A stretch of DNA of 64,000 bases. It comes from Mayfieldus sp963841445 (lineage in GTDB: Bacteria; Actinomycetota; Thermoleophilia; Solirubrobacterales; 70-9). The stretch spans positions 310,001 to 374,000 of the forward strand of contig CAWJCP010000001.1 of assembly GCA_963841445.1 (NCBI GenBank), in the 5' to 3' direction. This document shows positions 26,013-35,417 of the stretch, piece after piece. The first letter of the stretch is position 1, and the number at the start of each line of letters is the position of its first letter. Both the position numbers and the translations under genes were made by a program. The notes beneath the pieces were generated by a model. It worked only from the letters and a program-made list of their open reading frames with translations, was not told the origin of the DNA and did no database searches.

Positions 26013-27743
26013 CTAGGCCACGGCTCGCGCGGGCGACTGCGGGACGGCCCGGCTACCACTGCCAACGCCGGCGGCTGGGGCGTTGCGATCTGGCGCCGCC
26101 AGTGAGGCGCCAATCGCCAGCAGCGCCCAGGTGAGAGGGTCCTCGAGGAAGCCGGCGTAGGCCATCGTGTGGGCGAGCAGGGCGACGAAGCAGGCGAGGA
26201 TCGCGGCGCGGGACGCCGCCAGGACAGTGCGCTCGGCTGCGGGTCCTGTCGGTGAGTCCGCGCTCGCGGCCGTGCTCGGGGACTGCGCGCGGTCCGCGAT
26301 CGCGGCCTCCCCACCACCCGCAGAGGGAGGCGATCGCAGGCCGGGCATCAACTTCCGCATTCCCGTGCAGAGGGTGATGAAGGCGGCGGCGAGCAGGGCG
26401 AGGTAGCCGGCGAGGCCGAGCAGTCCCTGCTCGGCAGCGATCGTGATCGGCTCGGTGTGCGAAACGCTGAGCCGGCCACTGCCGCCCGTGCGGTGCTGCT
26501 GGTAGGCGACCGAGAACGACCCCGACCCGTATCCCCACCCGGGTCGGTCGCCGAACAGCTTCGCCCCCTCGCTGACCAGGTTCGCCCGTCCGGCGGTGTC
26601 CTTGTTGAGGGTTTGCTCGGTCGAGAAGTCGATCTTCAACGATCCCCCGGCGGCGATTGCGAAGACCGCGGCGGCGAGAACGGCGGCGGCGCAGGCCGCG
26701 AGGGCCCAGCGCAGACTCCAGCGCAGCGCCGCGAGCGTCGCCAATCCGACCAGCAGGGCGGCGAAGCTGGACTGCGAGAAGGTGGTGATCAGCCCCAGCC
26801 AGAGCACCGCGACGAGGGCCCCGAGCGAGGCCAGCAGCCGCGGGCTCCGAACCCAGAGGAAAGCGGCGAGGATCGCGACGATCGTCAGCGCCAGGTAGCG
26901 CCCGTAGACGTTCGGGTCCCAGAACAGCGAGTTGACCCGAAAGTAGGTGTGGAAGTCGTTCGACTGGATCACGCTGGAGTTCCAGATCAAGTGCCGCGTC
27001 CCGTACTCCCAGAACCCGGCAAGGGCGAAGACCAGCGCCTCCGCCCCGGCGACGCAGAGGGCCCACACCAACAGGCGAGGATCCCAGCGCCGCCCTGTGA
27101 GCAGGACGAAGGCAAGGGTGAATGGGACATAGAAGAAAGCGACGTTCTGGAGCGCGCGGGAGAAGTCCTCGGAGTAGACGGACTGGATGGCGTAGAGGAG
27201 GAGGACTGCCGAGAGGGCGATCGGGACCAATCGCCCGGCTGCGGGTCCTGTCGGGGAGTCCGCGCCCGCGGCCGTGCTCGGGGACTGCGCGCGGTCCGCG
27301 GTCGCGGCCTCCCCACCACCCGCAGAAGGGCTGGCCCAGTCGCCCTCCCGCCATGCCCAGACCGTCGCCAGCACCCCGCCGGCGATCACGAGATAGAGGG
27401 GGATGAGGAGGTTGGCCTCCTGGCCGCCGGCGTGCAGGGGGATGCGGAAGGGGATCGTGGCGATCACCGCCAGCGGCAGCAGCACCGGACGGCGGCGGAA
27501 GAGCAGCGTCAGCGCGGCCACGACGAACAGCGCGACGAGGACCAGAGCGGCGAAGCGGGCGGCGTGGTCGCGGAGATCGGTGATCTCCGTCGACTTCCAC
27601 TGATCGCCACCGATCAGCACCGGGATCAGGGCCAAGGCGAGCAGCATCGCCGCCGAGCGCCGCTGGGACGGCTCCCAGAGCAGCGCCGCGACCGCCGCCA
27701 GCACCGCGACGAAGAGGCCGACCCCGGCGAGGAAGTCCCCCAT
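26013..27743 (-). CDS. O-antigen ligase/Wzy-like polymerase containing two copies of an inserted repeat
   Basis: 576 residues with about 12 membrane helices. The Wzy_C/O-antigen ligase core is seen in FWDPNVYGRYLALTIVAILA, TTFSQSSFAALLVGLA and GDRPGWGYGSGSFS followed by SHTEPITIAAEQGLLGLAGY, a typical large exported loop with a conserved His. Unusually, two copies of a hydrophilic segment (SAGGGEAA-DRAQSPSTAA-ADSPTGPAA) interrupt it, at about residues 138-170 and 470-505, encoded by a DNA repeat with inverted ends. Both lie in loops between helices, so the protein may still work. The start ATG overlaps the stop of the upstream gene (ATGA). Confidence 0.87.
   Translation of the reverse strand: MGDFLAGVGLFVAVLAAVAALLWEPSQRRSAAMLLALALIPVLIGGDQWKSTEITDLRDHAARFAALVLVALFVVAALTLLFRRRPVLLPLAVIATIPFRIPLHAGGQEANLLIPLYLVIAGGVLATVWAWREGDWASPSAGGGEAATADRAQSPSTAAGADSPTGPAAGRLVPIALSAVLLLYAIQSVYSEDFSRALQNVAFFYVPFTLAFVLLTGRRWDPRLLVWALCVAGAEALVFALAGFWEYGTRHLIWNSSVIQSNDFHTYFRVNSLFWDPNVYGRYLALTIVAILAAFLWVRSPRLLASLGALVAVLWLGLITTFSQSSFAALLVGLATLAALRWSLRWALAACAAAVLAAAVFAIAAGGSLKIDFSTEQTLNKDTAGRANLVSEGAKLFGDRPGWGYGSGSFSVAYQQHRTGGSGRLSVSHTEPITIAAEQGLLGLAGYLALLAAAFITLCTGMRKLMPGLRSPPSAGGGEAAIADRAQSPSTAASADSPTGPAAERTVLAASRAAILACFVALLAHTMAYAGFLEDPLTWALLAIGASLAAPDRNAPAAGVGSGSRAVPQSPARAVA
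26234..26325. repeat. 92-bp repeat, copy 1, with inverted ends
   Basis: Near-identical to 27236-27327 (about four differences). The unit contains CTGCGGGT near one end and its exact complement ACCCGCAG near the other, an 8-bp terminal inverted repeat. It lies in frame in the O-antigen-ligase-like gene. Its ends and placement suggest a small non-autonomous mobile element, but no transposase is nearby. Confidence 0.8.
27236..27327. repeat. 92-bp repeat, copy 2, with inverted ends
   Basis: Second copy of the element at 26234-26325, same orientation, same reading frame, within the same gene 1 kb away. Terminal inverted repeat CTGCGGGT/ACCCGCAG is present. Flanking bases differ, so the two sites are not simply a duplication of a longer segment. 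Confidence 0.8.
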
Positions 27744-28276
27744 CAGCCGCCGGGTCCCGAGACCTGTCGCAGTGTGTGCACCCTGATCCGCCCAGCTGGA
27801 ATCAGGGTCCGGTCCTCGCCAAGCAGCCTCACCCGCAGACGATACGGGCCGGTGGGGGCCAGCCGTCCGTGATCGGTGCGGCCGTTCCAGCGCAGGCCCA
27901 AGTTCTTGTAGGCCTGCAGCTCCCCGCCGGGTGGGATCCTGCCCGTCACGCGACCCTTCTCGCTCAGAACCTTGACCGTGAAGGTCTTGACGGCGCGGTC
28001 GTCGCGGTCGATCACGTCGACGATCCCGCGGTCGCTCTTGGTGAGCCGGAAGCGGACGTGGGCGAATTCGGCTCGGCCGTCGCCGTTTGGCGTGATCACG
28101 GTCCGGTCGGAGACCAGCGGGCTGAACGTCACCTTGTCGAGGATCAGCGGCTGGCGCTTGAGCCGCTGCGCGTAGCCGAAGGCAGCGACCGTGGCCACCA
28201 CCAGTAGCGCGAAGATCACCGGCGCTGCGAATCGCGTCGCCGTCAGGCGTGCTGACTGCTCACGGTCGGGCGGCAC
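27743..28276 (-). CDS. Membrane-anchored protein with FlgD/Ig-like domain
   Basis: 177 residues. One N-terminal membrane helix (residues about 16-36), then an exported beta-rich domain. SPLVSDRTVITPNGDGRAEFA and the ending motif RWNGRTDHGRLAPTGPYRLR are characteristic of FlgD-type Ig-like repeats, in which an ornate LRWDGRDDxG turn is followed by a Gly-Pro-Tyr strand. Such modules mediate surface protein contacts. It overlaps the O-antigen-ligase-like gene by ATGA, so it probably supports polymer assembly or export. Specific role unknown. Confidence 0.8.
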   Translation of the reverse strand: MPPDREQSARLTATRFAAPVIFALLVVATVAAFGYAQRLKRQPLILDKVTFSPLVSDRTVITPNGDGRAEFAHVRFRLTKSDRGIVDVIDRDDRAVKTFTVKVLSEKGRVTGRIPPGGELQAYKNLGLRWNGRTDHGRLAPTGPYRLRVRLLGEDRTLIPAGRIRVHTLRQVSGPGG

Positions 28277-28346
28277 GACCGGCCAGACTACTTGCGAGAC
28301 CCAGAGTCGCCCGCGACGCCAGCGCGGTGCATCTCCACGTCCGGCG

Positions 28347-29153
28347 CTAGCCGTTGAAGTTCGCCTTGTCCTGCCCGACCACGACAGCCACCTTCTCGCC
28401 GGCGGTGTCCTTGACGATGTCGGGGGTCATCAGGCTCACCTTGTTGAACTTCAGGCTGCGTGCGACCTCTGCCGCCTCCGGCCTGTGGCCGCGCTTGAAC
28501 ATCACGACGCTCTGGGTGAAGCTGTTCGTGCTGTTGCCAACCCGACCGGTGTGAAAGCCCTTTGCCTCGAGCCTGTCGCTGAAAGTCCCGGCCAGCCCGT
28601 TGACGGGCGGGTTGGTCCCGTTGAGGACGGCGGTCACGATCTGGGCCGGCTTCACGGCGGCGCCCTTGCCGGGCGTGTTGGAACCCTTGCCCTCGTCATT
28701 GCCGAGTAGCTGGGTCGCGACGACGGCCACACCGGCGCCGAGCACGATCACCGCGCCGACGAGGGCCGCGATGTAGCGCGGCTCCGTCATGCGGTGCGGG
28801 GGGCCTCCGCGACCGAACCTCTCCCGGATTCGCTCGAGGCGGGTCTGCTCCGGCAGTCCCGCCTCGCGGCGCTGGCGGCGCACCTCGCGAAGCTCGGCGG
28901 CCTGCCGCTCGGCGTTGACGGTCGCCTCACGCGCCTGACGCTCCTCTTCGACCTTGCGAATCTCCTCAGCCCGCTCCGCGGCGAGGTCCGACGTCGCCTC
29001 GACCTCCTCCGCCTCGCGCTCGGGGGCGCGGCCGGCCCATTCGCGCAGCCGGCGCACGTCGCGCGCCTGCGAGAAATACAGAAGCGTGAGCACAGCGAGG
29101 CCGAAGAATGCCCCGATGCCCGCGATCGCACCGATTTCCTTGATCAGTTCCAC
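28347..29153 (-). CDS. LytR C-terminal-domain protein with two membrane segments
   Basis: 268 residues, intact. An N-terminal helix (about 8-28), a long charged coiled-coil-like stretch rich in Glu and Arg (about 32-110), a second helix (about 128-150), then a LytR_C domain: VTAVLNGTNPPVNGLAGTFS, GFHTGRVGN and VMFKRGHRPEAAEVAR, ending VAVVVGQDKANFNG. LytR_C domains occur with or without the LCP phosphotransferase domain that links glycans to peptidoglycan; here there is no LCP domain. Its place between the CapD-like and the FlgD-like genes suggests a role in anchoring or tracking the exopolysaccharide. Confidence 0.85.
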   Translation of the reverse strand: MELIKEIGAIAGIGAFFGLAVLTLLYFSQARDVRRLREWAGRAPEREAEEVEATSDLAAERAEEIRKVEEERQAREATVNAERQAAELREVRRQRREAGLPEQTRLERIRERFGRGGPPHRMTEPRYIAALVGAVIVLGAGVAVVATQLLGNDEGKGSNTPGKGAAVKPAQIVTAVLNGTNPPVNGLAGTFSDRLEAKGFHTGRVGNSTNSFTQSVVMFKRGHRPEAAEVARSLKFNKVSLMTPDIVKDTAGEKVAVVVGQDKANFNG

Positions 29154-29174
29154 GGCGGCCTGAAGCCGCGGAGG

Positions 29175-31064
29175 CTACTTGTCGTAGACGACTGCCGTCT
29201 CGCCCCCGCCGGGCGCGGAGACGAGCTCGACGACTCGCTCGGAGAGATTCGACTCGTCTCCCGCCAGGATCAGCTGCTCCATCCCGTCGAGGGTCGAGAG
29301 CACCCAATCGTGGTCGAGCGGAACGTCGCGGACGGCGCGCAGGATGCGCTTTGCGGCAGTCGGCTGCGGGCGCTCGTCGGTGCCGAACAGCTCCTCGTTG
29401 ATCTTCTCCCCGGGTCTTACGCCGGTGAAGTCAATCGCGATGTCGGCATCGGGCTCCAAGCCCGCCAGCCGAATCATGTTGTGGGCGAGGTCGACGATCT
29501 TCACCGGCTCGCCCATGTCGAGGACGAACACCTCCCCCTTGCCGGCGCCGATGTCGCCGGCGCGGATCACCAGCTGCACGGCCTCGGGGATGGTCATGAA
29601 GTAGCGGGTCATATCCGGGTGGGTGACCGTGACAGGGCCTCCGCGCTCGATCTGGCGGCGGAAGATCGGCACCACGCTGCCCGAGGACGCGAGAACGTTG
29701 CCGAAGCGCACGCTGACGAACCGCGTGTGCGGGTGCCTCTCGCCGGCTACCTCGACGATCCATTCAGCCATTGCCTTCGAGGCGCCCATCACCGTCTTTG
29801 GGTTGACCGCCTTGTCGGTCGAGATCAGCACGAAGCGCTCGACGCCCGACGCTGCCGCGGTCTCGGCCGTGATCCGAGTGGCGATCGCGTTGTTGCGCAC
29901 CGCCTCGAGAGGATTGGCCTCCATCAGCGGCACGTGCTTGTAGGCGGCGGCGTGAAAGACGACGTCGGGCTTGAAGCGCTGCATCACCTCGAGCATCCGC
30001 GCCGGCTCCTTGCAGTCGGCGAGCACCGACTCGACGTTGGTGAAGTGGCGCTCCTCGACCATCTCGCGATCAATCGAGAAGAGGTTCGACTCCGCCTGGT
30101 CGAGCATCACCAGCAGCCGCGGCGCGACACGGGCGATCTGGCGGCATAGCTCGGCCCCGATCGAGCCGCCGGCGCCGGTGACCAGGACCTTGCGATCGCC
30201 CAGATAGGCGCCAACGCGGTCGAGCTCGACGAGCACCGGGTCGCGGCCGAGCACGTCCTCGACCTGCACCTCGCGCAACTGCTTGGTCAGCTGCACTCCC
30301 CCGCGCAGCAGCTCGAACACGGTCGGCAGGGTTCGCACAGCGATCTCGCGCTCGCGGCAGGCCGCGACCACGCGCGCGCGCAGGGTTCCCGGCGCCGAGG
30401 GGATCGCGATCACGACCTCGTCCGGCTCGGTCTCGTCGAGGATCGGGCCGATCTCTCCGGTCGTCCCGAGAACCTTGAGGCCGAGCATCCGCATGCCGCG
30501 CTTGCGCGCGTCGTCGTCGATGAAGCCGATCGCGGCGGAGCCCAGGTTCGGGTTCAGCTGCAGCTCGCGCACGACCATCTGCCCGCCGGAGCCTGCCCCG
30601 ACGACCAGCACGTCGCGGCCGCGGGCGATGCGGGCACCCGCCGGGCGCTCGAAGATCAGCCGCACCAGCAGCCGCGCGCCGGCGACCACCATCAGCGTGA
30701 ACATGAAGTCCATCACCGCGACCGAGCGCGGGAGATTGTCGTCGAAGGGCTTCGCGACCGCGAAGACGAAGACCAGGATCAGGCTCGAGACGGCGACCGC
30801 GCGCACGATGCCGGCGAAGTCGCGCAGGCCCACGTAGCGCCACCACTTCTGGTAGAGGCCGAAGGCGCCGAATACGACCACCTTGCCGATCGCGACGAAG
30901 GCGACCGACTGCACGAACAGGGTCCAGTAGCGATCCGGGATCCCACCCGAGTCGTCAAGGAAGCGGAGCCGGAAGGCGAGCAGGAACGCGGTCGCGCACA
31001 GCGCCACGTCGGCCAGGATCTGAAGCGTTCGACCCCGGTAGACGGGGTGGTTCAAGCGGCGCAT
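29175..31064 (-). CDS. CapD/FlaA1-like nucleotide-sugar 4,6-dehydratase/epimerase
   Basis: 629 residues from ATG at 31064. Four N-terminal membrane helices (to about residue 125), a CoA-binding-like Rossmann domain (VLVVGAGSGGQMVVRELQ), then an SDR domain with VLVTGAGGSIGAELCRQI and VVFHAAAYKHVPLMEANPLE, and a catalytic TDKAVNPKTVMGASKAMAE. In PglF/WbpM-type enzymes Met replaces the SDR tyrosine in MxxxK, as seen here (MGASK), and they make UDP-4-keto-6-deoxy sugars. So the cluster probably incorporates a 6-deoxy or amino sugar. It starts the minus-strand cluster and faces the DedA gene across a 123-bp spacer. Confidence 0.93.
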   Translation of the reverse strand: MRRLNHPVYRGRTLQILADVALCATAFLLAFRLRFLDDSGGIPDRYWTLFVQSVAFVAIGKVVVFGAFGLYQKWWRYVGLRDFAGIVRAVAVSSLILVFVFAVAKPFDDNLPRSVAVMDFMFTLMVVAGARLLVRLIFERPAGARIARGRDVLVVGAGSGGQMVVRELQLNPNLGSAAIGFIDDDARKRGMRMLGLKVLGTTGEIGPILDETEPDEVVIAIPSAPGTLRARVVAACREREIAVRTLPTVFELLRGGVQLTKQLREVQVEDVLGRDPVLVELDRVGAYLGDRKVLVTGAGGSIGAELCRQIARVAPRLLVMLDQAESNLFSIDREMVEERHFTNVESVLADCKEPARMLEVMQRFKPDVVFHAAAYKHVPLMEANPLEAVRNNAIATRITAETAAASGVERFVLISTDKAVNPKTVMGASKAMAEWIVEVAGERHPHTRFVSVRFGNVLASSGSVVPIFRRQIERGGPVTVTHPDMTRYFMTIPEAVQLVIRAGDIGAGKGEVFVLDMGEPVKIVDLAHNMIRLAGLEPDADIAIDFTGVRPGEKINEELFGTDERPQPTAAKRILRAVRDVPLDHDWVLSTLDGMEQLILAGDESNLSERVVELVSAPGGGETAVVYDK

Positions 31065-31187
31065 CTGACGACCCGAGTTTAGAGGGCGTGCCGGGAGCCG
31101 CGGGCGCGGGCGCCAGCGCTGGCATGGAACGTGCCGACCGGGCACTAGCATGTAGCGCCCGGGTCGGCCGCCCACCGGCCCCCTCCC
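31065..31187. promoter_or_regulatory. Divergent promoter region between the polysaccharide cluster and dedA
   Basis: 123 bases separate two head-to-head starts. A hairpin-forming inverted repeat (CCGACCGGGC / GCCCGGGTCGG, about 31135-31168) sits in the plus-strand leader, and TAGCAT at about 31146-31151 could be a -10 element for dedA. No confident -35 box is visible. Confidence 0.35.
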
Positions 31188-31841
31188 ATGCTCATCCTCG
31201 CCAGCATCTCGGAACCGATCGTCAACGTCTGCACCGACTTCATCGGGGCGGCTGGCCTGCCCGCGGTCTTTCTGCTTATGACCTTGGAGTCGGCCTGCAT
31301 ACCGGTCCCCAGCGAGGCGATCATGCTCTTCGCCGGCTTCAGCGTCTCCAACGGCGACCTGACCCTGGTCGGGATCGTCGCCGCGGGGGTGCTGGGCAAC
31401 ATCGCCGGCTCCAGCCTCGCCTATGCGGCGGGCTACTACGGGCGCCTCGAGCTGCTCGAGCGCCATCACATCTTTCACGTCAACCCGAAGCACCTCGCAT
31501 GGACCGAGGGCTGGTTCGAGCGCTACGGGTCGGCGACGGTCTTCTTCACCCGCATGCTGCCGATCGTCAGGACCTTCATCTCACTGCCGGCGGGGGTCGC
31601 GCGGATGCCGTTCTGGCGCTTTGTCGCGCTGACCGCGGCGGGCTGCGTTCCCTGGGTGCTGATGCTGGCGCTGATCGGCCGCGCGGCAGGCGACAGCTGG
31701 GAGGACTGGAAGCACTACCTCGAGTACCTCGACTACGCGATCGCGGCCGCGATCGTCGTCGGGATCGTCTACCTGGTCGTTCGCCGGCGGCGCTCCGGGG
31801 GCCCGGGCGAGCCCGAGACCGAACCGGCGAGCAGCCGTTGA
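31188..31841 (+). CDS. DedA family membrane protein
   Basis: 217 residues, intact. LESACIPVPSEAIMLFAGF, then NIAGSSLAYAAGYYGRLELL and FFTRMLPIVRTFISLPAGVARM are the DedA/SNARE-associated signature, including the membrane re-entrant loop and the conserved RxxPxxR arginines. DedA proteins are implicated in phospholipid or undecaprenyl-phosphate scrambling. That fits the next gene, an undecaprenyl-diphosphatase, whose TTG start overlaps this stop (TTGA). Start ATG at 31188. Confidence 0.93.
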   Translation: MLILASISEPIVNVCTDFIGAAGLPAVFLLMTLESACIPVPSEAIMLFAGFSVSNGDLTLVGIVAAGVLGNIAGSSLAYAAGYYGRLELLERHHIFHVNPKHLAWTEGWFERYGSATVFFTRMLPIVRTFISLPAGVARMPFWRFVALTAAGCVPWVLMLALIGRAAGDSWEDWKHYLEYLDYAIAAAIVVGIVYLVVRRRRSGGPGEPETEPASSR

Positions 31842-32731
31842 GCGACCCTTCCGCGAATGGCGCCGGGCCGGCAACCTCGATTCCGCCGCGCCGCGCCGCG
31901 ATCCTCGGACTGATCCAGGGCCCAACCGAGCTGCTCCCGGTCTCCAGCTCCGCCCATCTCGGCCTCGTTCCCTGGCTCGCGGGCTGGGATTGGGACCGCC
32001 TCGACCCGGAGCTGCGCAAGAGCTTCGAGGTCGCATTGCACGCCGGCGCTGCCGGCGCTCTGCTGATCGGTCAGCGGCAGGTGATCGCCGCCGAGCTGCG
32101 CTCCTTCGACGCGCGCCGGGCCGCGGTCCTCGCCCTCTCCTTCGCTCCCGCCGCCCTGGCCGCCTTCTTCTTCGAGCGCCCGATCGAGCGCCGGCTCGGC
32201 GGGCCGCGGGCGACGGCGCTCGGGCTGTTCGCCGGTTCCGCGGCGATGGTTGCGGCCGACACGCGCCCGCAGCGACGCGGACGAGGCGAGGCTCATCCGC
32301 TCGACGGGCTGGTGCTCGGGGTCGCCCAGGCGGCGGCGCTCGCTCCCGGGGTCTCTCGGAACGGAGCGACCCTCGCGGCCGCTCGGCTGCGCTGCTTCGA
32401 TCGCGACCAGGCGAACCTGCTCTCCCGCACGGTCGCGCTACCGATCATCACCGCCGCGGCCATCCTCAAGGGGGGTCGTCTGCGCCGCCGCCGGCTCGAC
32501 CCTGCCTTTCGAACCTCGATCGGGGTCGGGGTCGCTACCTCCTTTGCCTCGACCCTGGCCTCGCAGGGGCTGATCAACCAGGTCGAGCGCGACCGCCCGT
32601 TCTGGCCCTACGCCGCCTATCGCGTCGCGCTGGCCGGCTTCGTCCTCTCCCGGCTGCGCCGGCGCAGCCGGGCACCCGGGCGCCTGGATCCGGCCGCCGT
32701 CGCCAGAGGGCCTCCCGACCGAGCCGGTGTC

Positions 32732-32735
<4 letters not shown>
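31838..32735 (+). CDS. uppP: Undecaprenyl-diphosphatase UppP (BacA), in frame with purM as sequenced
   Basis: About 298 residues. Recycles undecaprenyl diphosphate. Catalytic motifs are visible: GLIQGPTELLPVSSSAHLGL (the E and His regions) and LAPGVSRNGATLAAARL (PGxSRxG). The N-terminal 15 residues before the first helix are Ser/Pro-rich. TTG at 31838 overlaps the dedA stop. As sequenced there is no stop before purM; a one-base indel would restore a normal GTGA overlap at 32732-32735, so I give that end. The DedA and UppP pairing suggests a shared role in lipid-carrier recycling. Confidence 0.88.
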
Positions 32736-33739
<1,004 letters not shown>

Positions 33740-33759
33740 GCGCTGCTACGGTCGCCGCG

Positions 33760-34413
33760 ATGCGCATCGCGATCATGATCTTCGAGAAGCTGACCGTGCT
33801 CGACGCGATCGGGCCCTACGAGGTGCTGCGCTCGGTGCCCGGATGGGAGGTTTCCTTCGTCGCCCCCGAGAAGGGCTCGGTGCGTGCCGACAGCGGTGCC
33901 CTCGGGCTCGTTGCCGACGACTCGATTGCGGAGCTCACCGATCCCGACGTCGTGCTCGTGCCAGGCGGCGAGGGAACCCGGCCGCTGCTGGAGGACGAGC
34001 GGGTGCTCGACTGGCTGCGCTCGGCCGACGCTGGGAGCAAATGGACGACCTCGGTCTGCACCGGCTCGCTGGTCCTCGGAGCCGCGGGACTGCTGGAGGG
34101 AAAGCGCGCGACCAGCCACTGGCTCTACGTCGAGCGGCTGGCCGAGTTCGGCGCCGAGCCGGTTCGCGAGCGTGTCGTCGAGGACGGGAAGCTGATCACG
34201 GCGGCCGGCGTCGCGTCGGGCATCGACATGGCGCTTCACCTCGTCAACCGCGAGGCCGGCCCCGAGGTCGCGCAGGCCGTGCAGCTGGCGATCGAGTACG
34301 ACCCCCAGCCGCCGTTTGAGAGCGGCTCGCCGGCGAAGGCACCGAAGGAGATCGTCGAGCTGGTCACGGCTGTCGCCGCGGCTGACGACGCATGGCTCGC
34401 CGCCCGCACTTAG
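33760..34413 (+). CDS. DJ-1/PfpI family protein (isonitrile-hydratase-like)
   Basis: 217 residues, intact. Starts MRIAIMIFEKLTVLDAIGPY. DVVLVPGGEGTRPLL carries the conserved acid, and WTTSVCTGSLVLGAAGLLEG the nucleophilic-elbow cysteine (about residue 103), followed by ATSHWLYVERL with the histidine. This spacing fits the GATase1/isonitrile hydratase branch rather than the PfpI protease. Substrate unknown. It lies on the same strand as purM with a short gap and is convergent with the DsbA-like gene. Confidence 0.87.
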   Translation: MRIAIMIFEKLTVLDAIGPYEVLRSVPGWEVSFVAPEKGSVRADSGALGLVADDSIAELTDPDVVLVPGGEGTRPLLEDERVLDWLRSADAGSKWTTSVCTGSLVLGAAGLLEGKRATSHWLYVERLAEFGAEPVRERVVEDGKLITAAGVASGIDMALHLVNREAGPEVAQAVQLAIEYDPQPPFESGSPAKAPKEIVELVTAVAAADDAWLAART

Positions 34414-34483
34414 GTTGATCGCGGCTGTGCACCTGGGGCGCCGATAGCGACCAAGACTGCACAGTCGACCCGAGGCTTGGCAG

Positions 34484-35365
34484 TCATGGGGCTTCCCAGA
34501 GCGTCCCGGTCAGCGCCCGAACCGGCTTCAGCTTCCACTCGGTGGCGAGCTGCCATAGCTCCGCCTCGACCACCGGCCGGGGGCGCTCGGCGAGCACCTC
34601 CGCCTCCTTGGTCGCCAGGCGGCCGAAGCGCTGCACCGCATCGAGGGGCTCGAGCGGTCCCTCGTTGACCGGCGTGGCGCCGGCGCCCAACGCCGCCTCG
34701 CGGTAGGCCTCGTAAGGCTGCCAGCCCCAGACCCCGTGCGTGGTCCGGTCGGCGGCGGCGAATACCAGCGAGGGGAATGAGAGCCGTTCGCGACCCTCGG
34801 TGTCGCCGACCTTTCCCTGCTCGCGGGCCGGCGCGGGGATCTCGCGGACCTCGTCCAGATCGGCGGCGAAGGCCTCCGTGATCGCCTCCGAGTGGACGTC
34901 GATCCGGAAGCGCTCGACGTCGAGCCCCACCGGCCCCGCCTCCGCGATCAACGCCTCGGCCGAGTCGAGCTTGCGGCGCTCGACCATCAGCCCCTCGCGG
35001 AGGCGGCGCAGGTAGCGATACTCCAGCTCGCTGCCTTGCTCCCCGGCCGCCTTGACCGCCATGCAGGCCGGGTAGGTGCTCTGGATCGGGTTCTGGGACC
35101 AGATCCGCGGGTCGCACGGCATCCCGGTCTGCTCGCTGACATTCAGCCAATGCCCCATCAGGTCGGCGAAGCAGTCGCCGCCGGAGCCGATCGACCCCTC
35201 CTGGTCGCGGTAATCGGCGCCATAGCGGCGCGCCATCCCCCCCATCACCCAGGTGAATCGCAGCTCGCCCTCGAACTGCCAGAAGAGCTTGCGCAGCTTC
35301 GGCTCGCTGCCCCAGGACCAGGAGCATGCGGGATCGGTCATGTAGCGAACATCTACCGGTGGCAC
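34484..35365 (-). CDS. DsbA-family thioredoxin-fold protein with atypical active site
   Basis: 293 residues if the GTG at 35365 is used (it places the domain start at VPPVDVRYMTDPACSWSWG). FrnE-like DsbA proteins begin with a strand and a DPxCPWCxxG active site. Here it is DPACSWSWG: the first cysteine remains, the second is serine. The rest follows the family: a helical insertion (about 60-200) and a C-terminal thioredoxin half with SFPSLVFAA. It may be a non-redox adaptor, as SpxH/YjbH-type relatives can be, but this is inference. An ATG at 35341 is an alternative start. Confidence 0.78.
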   Translation of the reverse strand: MPPVDVRYMTDPACSWSWGSEPKLRKLFWQFEGELRFTWVMGGMARRYGADYRDQEGSIGSGGDCFADLMGHWLNVSEQTGMPCDPRIWSQNPIQSTYPACMAVKAAGEQGSELEYRYLRRLREGLMVERRKLDSAEALIAEAGPVGLDVERFRIDVHSEAITEAFAADLDEVREIPAPAREQGKVGDTEGRERLSFPSLVFAAADRTTHGVWGWQPYEAYREAALGAGATPVNEGPLEPLDAVQRFGRLATKEAEVLAERPRPVVEAELWQLATEWKLKPVRALTGTLWEAP

Positions 35366-35417
35366 AGGTTTGCCGAGAATACGTTGCAGATGCGCGAACC
35401 TCCCCGGTGAGACCGCA

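Noticed and set aside
28794..30149. A 451-codon plus-strand frame opposite the CapD-like gene.
   Set aside because: It is a shadow of a strongly conserved minus-strand protein and has no recognisable domain.
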